Shown here: in pieces, positions 1 through 5,595 of the stretch
Layout: each line of letters starts with the position of its first letter
Position numbering within the stretch: position 1 is the stretch's first letter
Assembly (NCBI GenBank): GCA_031278075.1
Contig: JAITLE010000144.1
Coordinates: 1 to 7,432 of the forward strand
Reading direction: 5' to 3'
DNA length: 7,432 nucleotides
Source: Bifidobacteriaceae bacterium
Lineage (GTDB): Bacteria > Actinomycetota > Actinomycetes > Actinomycetales > WQXJ01
The notes under the pieces: generated by a model
Databases searched by the model: none
What the model was told of the DNA's origin: nothing
Seen by the model: the letters and a program-made list of their open reading frames with translations, nothing else
Translations under genes and position numbers: made by a program

Positions 1-73
1 TGACCGGAGTCCTTATGCCGCGGCGGATCTGCGCCGCGCGGTCGACGCGCTGCTCGGAGTCAAGTTGTACTGA
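1..73 (+). CDS. mshC: C-terminal end of probable mycothiol ligase MshC (partial)
   Basis: Only the last 23 codons are in the window, read in the frame beginning at base 2 and ending at TGA 71-73. The tail reads LRRAVDALLGVKLY. From memory, actinobacterial MshC proteins (cysteinyl-tRNA-synthetase-like ligases joining L-cysteine to GlcN-inositol in mycothiol synthesis) end in a similar AVDALLGV-x-L motif. In Mycobacterium, mshC also lies a few genes from metH. Both points are family knowledge applied to a very short fragment. Codon use is GC-rich like the downstream genes. The stop lies 57 nt before metH, which has its own promoter-like signal, so the two need not be one transcript. The fragment could be another protein with a similar tail. 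Confidence 0.5.
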   Translation, partial: DRSPYAAADLRRAVDALLGVKLY

Positions 74-116
74 TCTCGAGGCCTCCGGGCGGGAGTGGTC
101 CCGCGCCGCGCTTGCC

Positions 117-130
117 TACAATGAACACCC
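117..130 (+). promoter_or_regulatory. Predicted -10 box and leaderless start signal for metH
   Basis: TACAAT at 117-122 matches the actinobacterial housekeeping -10 pattern TAnnnT. Eight nt separate it from the GTG at 131, so transcription would begin at or within a few bases of the start codon. No purine-rich Shine-Dalgarno precedes the GTG. The -35 region (around 93-98) is unremarkable. The gap between the previous stop and metH is only 57 nt, leaving no space for a cobalamin or SAM riboswitch. Confidence 0.55.
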
Positions 131-3100
131 GTGTATCAGGTCTTGGTGGCGGACGGCGCCATGGGCACGGAGATCCTGCGCGCCCGCCTCGCCCCAGCCG
201 ATTACGGCGGCCATGAGGGCTGCCACGACTACCTGAGCGTGAGCCGGCCCGACTTCATCGAGTCGGTCCACCGGCGCTACATCGCGGCCGGCTGCCGCGC
301 GCTGACGACGAACTCCTTCGGCGCGCATCCGCTGGTGTTGGCGGATCACGGGCTCGCCGACCAGGCGTTCCGCATCGGCCGGGCCGCCGCCCAAGTGGCC
401 CGCGCCGCCGCAGGGCCGGCCGCCGGGCCGGCCACGAGCCCGGCCGCAGGGCCGGCCGCAGGGCCGGCCGCTAGTCCAGTCATAGTCCTCGGCTCGATGG
501 GCCCAGGGTCGAAGCTGCCGTCGCTGGGCCACACCACCTTCGCCGAGTTGCGGCGCGGCTACGCCGAGTTGGCCGCTGGCCTCCTCGAAGGCGGCGCCGA
601 CCGCATCCTGGTGGAGACTTGCCAAGATCTGCTCCAGGCGAAGGCCGCGATACTGGGCGCCCACGACGCGGACCGCGACGTGCCGGTGATCGCCCATTTC
701 ACTGTCGAGACCAGCGGCACAATGCTCCTCGGCACCGAGACCGCCGCCGCCGCGGCGTCGCTGCTGCCGCTTGGGATCGCGGGGATCGGCCTGAACTGCG
801 CGACCGGCCCCGCCGAGATGTCGGAGCACCTGAGGACCCTCGCCGAGATCGCCGACGTGCCAGTCAGCGTGATGCCCAACGCCGGCCTGCCAACCATCGG
901 TCCCGACGGCCAGGCCCACTACGACCTCACCCCCGACCAGTTGGCCGACTGGCTGGTGCGCTACGTCCGCGAGTACGGCCTGGGCCTGGTCGGCGGCTGC
1001 TGCGGGACCACCCCGGACCACCTCGCCGCCGTGGTGCGCCGCCTGACAGCCGCCGGCTTCCTCGGGGTGGACCATCCCGTCGCGCCGGGCCGTGCGCGGG
1101 GCCGTGCGCCAAGCAGTGCGCCAAGCCGTGCGCCAGGCCGTGCGGACGAGTGGGCCGCGCCGGACGGAATCGTGCGGCGGGGCGCCCGCGGCACAGTCGC
1201 TTCGCTCTACCAAGCGGTCGAGCTGCGTCAACAGCTCTCCTATCTGGTTGTGGGAGAGCGCGCGAACGCGAACGGGTCCAAAGCGTTCCGCGACGCGCTG
1301 CTCGGCGGCGAGATCGACACCTGCGCGCAGATCGCGCGCGACCAGGCCGCGGCCGGGGCTCACATCGTGGACCTGTCGGTCGACTATGTGGGCCGTGACT
1401 CCGTCAAGGACATGGCCGCGGTCGCGGGCGCGCTCGCCACCGCGTCCACCCTGCCGATCATGGTCGACTCAACCGACCCGGAGGTGATCCGCGCGGCGTT
1501 GGAGCAACTCGGCGGGCGCTCGGTGGTGAACTCGGTGAACCTCGAAGACCCCTCGCGCTTGGACGCGATCGCGTCCTTGGCCTGCGAACACGGCGCGGCG
1601 CTGGTGGCGTTGACGATCGACGAGCACGGCCAGGCGCGCGCGGCGGACGCGAAAGTGGACCTGGCGCGCCGCCTGATCGCGGACCTCACTGCCAGGGGTG
1701 TGGCGCTCGCGGACATAATCGTGGATCCGCTGACCTTCCCCATCGGCACCGGCCAGGAGGAGACCCGGCGCGACGCCCTGGAGACCATCGCGGCGGTGCG
1801 GCGTCTTAGGGCGGAGTTCCCCGAGGCGCACCTGATGTTGGGCGTCTCGAACGTGTCGTTCGGGTTGGCGCCCCAGGCTCGTGTGGTGTTGAACTCGGTC
1901 TTCTTGGATGAGGCCCAGCGTGCGGGCCTGGACGCCGCGATCGTCCGCCCCGGCGGGATCCTGCCGTTGGACCGGCTCGACGAGGCGGCGGTGGGGATCG
2001 CCCGGGACCTGGTCTACGACCGGCGCCGGGACGGCTACGACCCGCTGCTGGCGCTGCTCGCGGCCACGGCCGACCAGTCGGCGGTCGCGGTGGGGCCGAG
2101 CCTCGCGGACCTTCAGCCCCTCGACCGGTTGCGGGAACGGATCGTGACCGGCAACCGCGCCGGGCTCGCGGCGGATCTGGACCAGGCGGTGGCTGAGGGC
2201 GCCGCGCCGCTCGACATTGTGAGCGACCACCTGCTGCCCGCGATGGCCGAAGTGGGCGAGTTGTTCGGGGCCGGGCGGATGCAGCTCCCGTTCGTCCTCC
2301 AGTCCGCGGAGGTCATGAAGGCGGCGGTGGCGCACCTCGAGCCGCTGATCGCGGGCGAACCGCAGCCGGCCCGCGCCACGGTGGTGCTGGCCACGGTCGC
2401 GGGCGACGTCCACGACATCGGCAAGAACCTGGTCGACATAGTGCTCTCGAACAACGGTTACGCCGTCCACAACATCGGGATCAAACAGCCCATCGGGCAG
2501 ATCATCGCCGCCGCGGAGGCCGCCGGGGCCGACGCGATCGGCATGTCCGGGCTGCTGGTCCAATCGACCCAGGTGATGCGCCAGAACCTCGCCGAGCTGG
2601 CCGTCCGCGGCCTGGCCGCCAGGTGGCCGGTGTTCCTCGGCGGCGCGGCTTTGACCAGGCGTTTCGTCGACGAGGACCTGGCAGAGCAGTTCCCTGGCCG
2701 CGTCTATTTCAGCAAGGACGCGTTCGAGTGCTTGACCGTCATGAACGGCCTGTTCGCGACCGCCGACGCCTGGGAGAGCGTCCCAGCCCTGGGTGGCGAC
2801 GGGGTGGGCTCGCCGGTGGCCGATGCCGTGGTGAGCGTCCCAGCCCCAAGTGGCGGCGGGGTGTCGCCGGCGGCCGATGCCGTGGTGAGCGTCCCAGCCC
2901 CAAGTGGCGGCGGGGTGTCGCCGGTGGCCGATGCCGTGGTGAGCGTCCCAGCCTTAGGTGGCGGCGGGGTGGGCGCGCCGGTGGCCGATGCCGTGGTGAG
3001 CGTCCCAGCCCCAAGTGGCGGCGGTGTGTCGCCGGGCGGGGCTAGTCGTGTCCAGCCCGAGGGGCGTGTCCAGCCCGAGGGGCGTGCCCGGTCCGGGATC

Positions 3101-3916
3101 GGTGTTCACGGGGCAGGCTCGGCCGCGGCGGCCGAGCCTGCCGCGGGCGAGGTCGCGATCCCGACGCCGCCGTTTTGGGGTGTGCGCCGAGCCAAGGGCA
3201 TCGCGCTCGCGGACTACCTGCGGTTCCTCGACAAACGGACGCTGTTCGAGGCGCGCTGGGGCCTCAAAGCTGGTCGCAGCGGCGCGACGGTGCAAGAGCT
3301 GGCCGCCGCGGAAGGCGAGCCACGGCTCGCCGCGTTGCTCGAGATGGTGCGCCGCGAGGCCCTGGCCCAGCCGCAGATCGCCTGGGGCTACTTCCCGGCG
3401 CGGCGCGACGGCGAAGCCGTCGTGATCCTGGAGTCAGACGATCTGGGCGCGCGGCCGCGCGCGCGGCTGGAGTTCCCGCGGCAACGGAGCGGTCGGCATC
3501 GTTCGCTGGTGGACTATGTGGACGGCGAACGGCTCGACGTGCTGGCCCTGCAAGTCGTGACCGTGGGCCCGCGCTTCACGGCGGCGGCGCGGGAACTGTT
3601 CGAGTCCGGGGACTACCGGTCCTACCTCGAGCTGCACGGGCTGTCGGTGGAGCTGGCCGAAGCGTTGGCTGTGCTGACGCACCGGCGGATCCGCGCCGAG
3701 TTGGGCCTGGCGGCCGGGCGCGGGCGGCGCTACTCGCTGGGCTACCCGGCGTGCCCCGACCTCGGCCAACGGCGGGTGCTGCTCGACCTGTTGGAGGCGG
3801 ACCGGCTCGGGCTGACGCTGACCGAAGCCGACCTGATCGAGCCGGAACAGTCCACCGAGGCGATGGTCTTCCACCACCCGGACGCGACCTATTTCAATGT
3901 GAGGCAGGCGACATGA
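131..3916 (+). CDS. metH: Cobalamin-dependent methionine synthase (MetH) with repeat-expanded linkers
   Basis: This cytosolic enzyme transfers a methyl group from 5-methyltetrahydrofolate through cobalamin to homocysteine, giving methionine. All modules are visible in 1261 residues. The homocysteine domain (about 1-312) has DGAMGT at 8-13 and zinc ligands C223, C290 and C291 (NCATGP and GGCCGTT). The pterin domain (about 355-640) has GERANANGSKAFR and DYVGRD. The cobalamin cap is about 660-740. The B12 domain (about 745-880) has DVHDIGKN with axial ligand H761. The AdoMet reactivation domain (1013-1261) has R1200-x3-GYPACPD. GTG 131 is the first start after an in-frame TGA at 122-124, which leaves only seven residues before DGAMGT, shorter than usual. 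Repeat blocks sit in a homocysteine-domain loop (93-116), the homocysteine/pterin linker (317-338) and the B12/activation linker (883-968, then 973-984). The stretch just before R1200 looks shorter than in E. coli MetH. The HAD gene follows with an ATGA overlap. No frameshift or missing key residue was seen, so it is probably functional. Confidence 0.97.
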   Translation: MYQVLVADGAMGTEILRARLAPADYGGHEGCHDYLSVSRPDFIESVHRRYIAAGCRALTTNSFGAHPLVLADHGLADQAFRIGRAAAQVARAAAGPAAGPATSPAAGPAAGPAASPVIVLGSMGPGSKLPSLGHTTFAELRRGYAELAAGLLEGGADRILVETCQDLLQAKAAILGAHDADRDVPVIAHFTVETSGTMLLGTETAAAAASLLPLGIAGIGLNCATGPAEMSEHLRTLAEIADVPVSVMPNAGLPTIGPDGQAHYDLTPDQLADWLVRYVREYGLGLVGGCCGTTPDHLAAVVRRLTAAGFLGVDHPVAPGRARGRAPSSAPSRAPGRADEWAAPDGIVRRGARGTVASLYQAVELRQQLSYLVVGERANANGSKAFRDALLGGEIDTCAQIARDQAAAGAHIVDLSVDYVGRDSVKDMAAVAGALATASTLPIMVDSTDPEVIRAALEQLGGRSVVNSVNLEDPSRLDAIASLACEHGAALVALTIDEHGQARAADAKVDLARRLIADLTARGVALADIIVDPLTFPIGTGQEETRRDALETIAAVRRLRAEFPEAHLMLGVSNVSFGLAPQARVVLNSVFLDEAQRAGLDAAIVRPGGILPLDRLDEAAVGIARDLVYDRRRDGYDPLLALLAATADQSAVAVGPSLADLQPLDRLRERIVTGNRAGLAADLDQAVAEGAAPLDIVSDHLLPAMAEVGELFGAGRMQLPFVLQSAEVMKAAVAHLEPLIAGEPQPARATVVLATVAGDVHDIGKNLVDIVLSNNGYAVHNIGIKQPIGQIIAAAEAAGADAIGMSGLLVQSTQVMRQNLAELAVRGLAARWPVFLGGAALTRRFVDEDLAEQFPGRVYFSKDAFECLTVMNGLFATADAWESVPALGGDGVGSPVADAVVSVPAPSGGGVSPAADAVVSVPAPSGGGVSPVADAVVSVPALGGGGVGAPVADAVVSVPAPSGGGVSPGGASRVQPEGRVQPEGRARSGIGVHGAGSAAAAEPAAGEVAIPTPPFWGVRRAKGIALADYLRFLDKRTLFEARWGLKAGRSGATVQELAAAEGEPRLAALLEMVRREALAQPQIAWGYFPARRDGEAVVILESDDLGARPRARLEFPRQRSGRHRSLVDYVDGERLDVLALQVVTVGPRFTAAARELFESGDYRSYLELHGLSVELAEALAVLTHRRIRAELGLAAGRGRRYSLGYPACPDLGQRRVLLDLLEADRLGLTLTEADLIEPEQSTEAMVFHHPDATYFNVRQAT
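407..478 (+). repeat. Six 12-bp tandem units in metH encoding AAGP-like repeats
   Basis: Six consecutive in-frame 12-bp units follow the consensus GCCGCAGGGCCG. They encode AAGP, AAGP, ATSP, AAGP, AAGP, AASP (residues 93-116). They lie inside the homocysteine-binding domain between a helix (RAAAQVARA) and the next strand (VIVLGSMGPG), where the family normally has a short loop. The DNA units are near-identical, pointing to slippage rather than selection on each residue. Confidence 0.9.
1079..1144 (+). repeat. About 5.5 imperfect 12-bp tandem units in metH (RAPS/RAPG-like)
   Basis: In-frame units of the form CGTGCGCCAAGC encode variants of R-A-P-S/G across residues 317-338. The clearest run is 1091-1144, and 1079-1090 is a more divergent first unit. 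The block sits in the linker between the homocysteine and pterin domains, after the CC zinc site and before GERANANG. It gives a short Arg/Ala/Pro-rich, probably unstructured and basic tether. Confidence 0.85.
2777..3034 (+). repeat. 54/57-bp minisatellite in metH: four full units and one partial
   Basis: Unit starts are 2777 (57 bp), 2834 (54), 2888 (54), 2942 (57) and 2999 (partial, 36 bp). Every unit begins AGCGTCCCAGCC. The 54-bp type encodes SVPAPSGGGVSPVADAVV. The 57-bp type has ALGG and an extra Gly (GVG-x-P). The order is long, short, short, long, short(partial). Units 2 and 3 differ at one base in 54, units 1 and 4 at four in 57, and unit 5 differs from unit 2 at one in 36, so synonymous sites are also conserved. 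This implies recent duplication or homogenisation. The encoded residues 883-968 lie between the B12 and AdoMet reactivation domains. Confidence 0.95.
3047..3082 (+). repeat. Perfect 18-bp tandem duplication in metH (RVQPEG twice)
   Basis: CGTGTCCAGCCCGAGGGG occurs twice back to back (3047-3064, 3065-3082), and CGTG begins again at 3083. It encodes RVQPEG-RVQPEG in the same inter-domain linker, shortly after the 54/57-bp array but unrelated to it in sequence. Confidence 0.9.
3901..3904 (+). promoter_or_regulatory. Shine-Dalgarno for the HAD gene inside the metH 3' end
   Basis: GAGG lies 8 nt before ATG 3913, followed by another AGG at 3906-3908. It overlaps the last metH codons and supports ATG 3913 and translational coupling across the ATGA overlap. 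Confidence 0.55.
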
Positions 3917-4629
3917 CACCATTCACCCCGACACCCGAGGCTGCCGGGGCGAGCCCGACGCTGCGCGGAGTGCTGTGGGACCTCGACGGGACGGTCGTCA
4001 ACTCGGAGAGCTCATGGTTCGGGGCGGAGCGGACCCTGGCCGAACGCCACGGCGGCTCGTGGAGCGAGGCGCAAGGCATGGCGCTGGTCGGATCGGACCT
4101 GAGGGGGACGGCCCGGGCGCTTCAAGCGGTCGGCGTCGCACTCGAGACCGAGGCGTTGGTCAACGCCATGCTCGACCTGGTGATCGAGAACGTGATGGCG
4201 ACCGAGCCCTGGCTGCCGGGCGTGGTCGACGCGCTGGCGGCGTGCCGCGCGGACGGATTGGCCTGCGCCCTGGTGTCGATGTCGTGGCGGCGCTTCACCC
4301 ACGCTGTCGCAGCGCTGGCCCCAGGGGCGTTCACGGCGGTGGTCTCGGGGGACGATGTGACTCGGGGCAAACCCCATCCCGAGGCCTACCTGACCGGCGC
4401 GGCCGCCCTGGGGCTCGCGCCTGAGGAATGCGTCGCTGTGGAGGACAGCCCGACGGGCGTCGCGTCGGCGCTGGCCGCGGGGATCGGGACCGTGGTGGTT
4501 CCCGGAGCGGTCGCCGTCCCTGACGCGCCTGGCCTGGTCCGGGTGGCCGGCGCGGGCGCGATCGATCCGGCCTGGCTGCGGCGGACCCACCCGATCCTCC
4601 TGGCGGAGCTGCGGGCCGCGCGGCGCTAA
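3913..4629 (+). CDS. HAD-superfamily phosphatase/phosphomutase-like hydrolase, substrate unknown
   Basis: The 238-residue protein has all four HAD motifs. Motif I is DLDGT with nucleophile D23 and acid/base D25. Motif II is S122 in LVSMSW. Motif III is K153 in GKPHPEAYL. Motif IV is ED (177-178) in VEDSPTG. The helical stretch between motifs I and II is a C1-type cap, so this is the HAD-IA / beta-phosphoglucomutase-like group of small-molecule phosphatases. The start ATG 3913 overlaps the metH TGA (ATGA) and has a GAGG 8 nt upstream. About 16 weakly structured residues (TPFTPTPEAAGASPT) precede the first strand. It is probably co-transcribed with metH, but no motif identifies a one-carbon substrate. 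The 3' end overlaps the convergent nuclease gene by 4 bp. The HAD fold is very secure, the substrate unassigned. Confidence 0.93.
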   Translation: MTPFTPTPEAAGASPTLRGVLWDLDGTVVNSESSWFGAERTLAERHGGSWSEAQGMALVGSDLRGTARALQAVGVALETEALVNAMLDLVIENVMATEPWLPGVVDALAACRADGLACALVSMSWRRFTHAVAALAPGAFTAVVSGDDVTRGKPHPEAYLTGAAALGLAPEECVAVEDSPTGVASALAAGIGTVVVPGAVAVPDAPGLVRVAGAGAIDPAWLRRTHPILLAELRAARR

Positions 4630-5441
4630 CTGTTCGGTGATCCCGCGAGATCCTCAGGGTACGGCGGGGGAGTCCCGCCGAACAGCGGGCACAGCGCCTG
4701 GAACGAGCACCAGCCGCAGAGCGTCCCCTTGACCGGCGGGAAATCATGGGCGGCGGCCATGCGGTGGATCTCGCGCCACATGCCCTCGACGCGCAGGCGG
4801 ACCCGCTCCAGGTCCCCTTCCAAAGGGGTGGCGGCCACCTTGTCGCAGTTGCCGAGGAACAACAGGAGCACCTGGGCGGGGATCTGTCCCCTGGTCAGCC
4901 AGATGATCAGCGAATAGAAGCGGAGCTGGAACAGCATCTCGCCCTGGAAACGGGGCGCCGGCGACTTCCCGGTCTTATAGTCCACGATCCGGATCAGCCC
5001 GGATTCGGGCGCCACCTCGAGACGATCGATGTAGCCCCTGAGCAGCGGCCCGTCCTCCAACTGGGCCTCGACCAAGAGCTCCGTCGCCTCGGGGATCAAC
5101 CGGGTCGGGTCCTCCAGGTCGAAATAGGTTCTGACCAGGTCACGGGCGCCGCTGACGAACGCCTCTTCGGTCAGCGAGCCGTCGGCGAAGAGCTGGTCCA
5201 CGCGGCTGTCCTTCTCACGAAGACGCAGGTAAGACGGATCGACCAGACCCTGGGCGGCGCTCGCGGAGCGCTCCCAGCGCGGCAACGCGAACAAGGCCTC
5301 CAACACCAAGTGCACCAGCGAGCCACGCAGCGCGGCGGCGGATGGGCGCTCCGCCAGCCGGTCGATCGCGCGGTAGCGGTAAAGCAGGGGGCAGCGCGTG
5401 AAATCGGACGCCCGCGAGGGCGAGAGCGTGGTGATCGCCAT
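4626..5441 (-). CDS. RecB-family PD-(D/E)XK nuclease with Cas4/AddB-like cysteine cluster
   Basis: The 271-residue protein starts at ATG 5441 (MAITTLSPSRASDF). It shows the RecB-type nuclease motifs in order: RGSLVHLVLEAL with H44, GYID with D139, VDYKTGK with D154 and K156, and Q172-x3-Y176. C17 near the N-terminus and the late CGWC-x5-C (C242, C245, C251) form the C...CxxCx5C arrangement known to hold a 4Fe-4S cluster in AddB and Cas4. I infer such a cluster here. There is no helicase domain and no neighbouring cas, addA or recC gene, so this is a stand-alone nuclease-domain protein like M. tuberculosis Rv2119, which is likewise next to a TrmI gene. Its substrate is unknown; DNA end processing or repair is the reasonable guess. 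An upstream extension to 5708 is open but crosses the trmI start and shows no domain, so I reject it. Confidence 0.9.
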   Translation of the reverse strand: MAITTLSPSRASDFTRCPLLYRYRAIDRLAERPSAAALRGSLVHLVLEALFALPRWERSASAAQGLVDPSYLRLREKDSRVDQLFADGSLTEEAFVSGARDLVRTYFDLEDPTRLIPEATELLVEAQLEDGPLLRGYIDRLEVAPESGLIRIVDYKTGKSPAPRFQGEMLFQLRFYSLIIWLTRGQIPAQVLLLFLGNCDKVAATPLEGDLERVRLRVEGMWREIHRMAAAHDFPPVKGTLCGWCSFQALCPLFGGTPPPYPEDLAGSPNS

Positions 5442-5448
5442 ACGTCCC

Positions 5449-5454
5449 ACCCTA
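5449..5454 (-). promoter_or_regulatory. Predicted -10 box of the nuclease gene (minus strand)
   Basis: On the minus strand TAGGGT occupies 5454 down to 5449, and 7 nt separate it from ATG 5441. That spacing would give a leaderless or nearly leaderless transcript. The AGGG within it could alternatively act as a weak ribosome-binding site, so the call rests on the matching geometry at the other genes here. Confidence 0.5.
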
Positions 5455-5474
5455 GGGGCGCCGCGGTTCGCGCC

Positions 5475-5555
5475 GCGGGGCGGACGGCGCCGCGCGGGGC
5501 GTGAGACGGCGGAGCACGCGGCGGTGGCGTCGGCGGCGCGGGGCGGACGGCGCCG
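5475..5555 (+). repeat. 18-bp direct repeat in the divergent nuclease/trmI promoter region
   Basis: GCGGGGCGGACGGCGCCG occurs at 5475-5492 and again at 5538-5555, 63 bp apart, in the 154-bp non-coding gap 5442-5595. The first copy overlaps the expected -35 area of the nuclease promoter; the second lies just upstream of the trmI -35 area. Each copy contains the self-complementary CGGCGCCG. It could be a pair of operators, but the stretch is extremely GC-rich and chance duplication is possible. Apart from this repeat and the two -10 boxes I see nothing in the gap. Confidence 0.6.
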
Positions 5556-5581
5556 TGCCGCGGGCGCCTGTGGATCGAGGC

Positions 5582-5587
5582 TAGGGT
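5582..5587 (+). promoter_or_regulatory. Predicted -10 box of trmI
   Basis: TAGGGT is followed after 8 nt by GTG 5596. It is the mirror of the box driving the divergent nuclease gene and fits a leaderless transcript. AGGG here could also be read as a distant, weak ribosome-binding site. Confidence 0.5.
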
Positions 5588-5595
5588 GGTCTCCC

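Noticed and set aside
121..131. ATG at 121 as the metH start
   Set aside because: It is in another frame. The metH frame has a stop at 122-124, so GTG 131 is the first possible start.
15..236. Plus-strand open frame of 73 codons at the left edge
   Set aside because: It is out of frame with both the mshC tail and metH, overlaps the metH start, and its sequence is Arg/Ser/Ala low complexity.
116..1363. Long minus-strand open frame (415 codons) opposite metH, with WRTA repeats
   Set aside because: It is the complement of metH, whose product is clearly a real enzyme. The repeats are the reverse of the RAPS block. High-GC codon bias keeps antisense frames open.
1469..2563. Minus-strand open frame of 364 codons inside metH
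   Set aside because: It has low-complexity Arg/His/Gly-rich composition and no domain, and it lies across the conserved pterin and B12 coding region.
2777..3034. The metH array as a CRISPR
   Set aside because: Units are contiguous with no unique spacers, whole-codon in length and inside a coding frame. No cas genes are present.
4626..5441. The nuclease as a Cas4 or a defence-system component
   Set aside because: The Cys pattern and nuclease core fit, but neighbours are housekeeping genes and the gene order matches a non-defence locus in Mycobacterium.
5398..5595. Upstream extension of the trmI frame to 5398
   Set aside because: It would overlap the nuclease start and its promoter. The encoded residues are Arg/Ala-rich with no similarity to TrmI N-termini, and GTG 5596 matches the family start.
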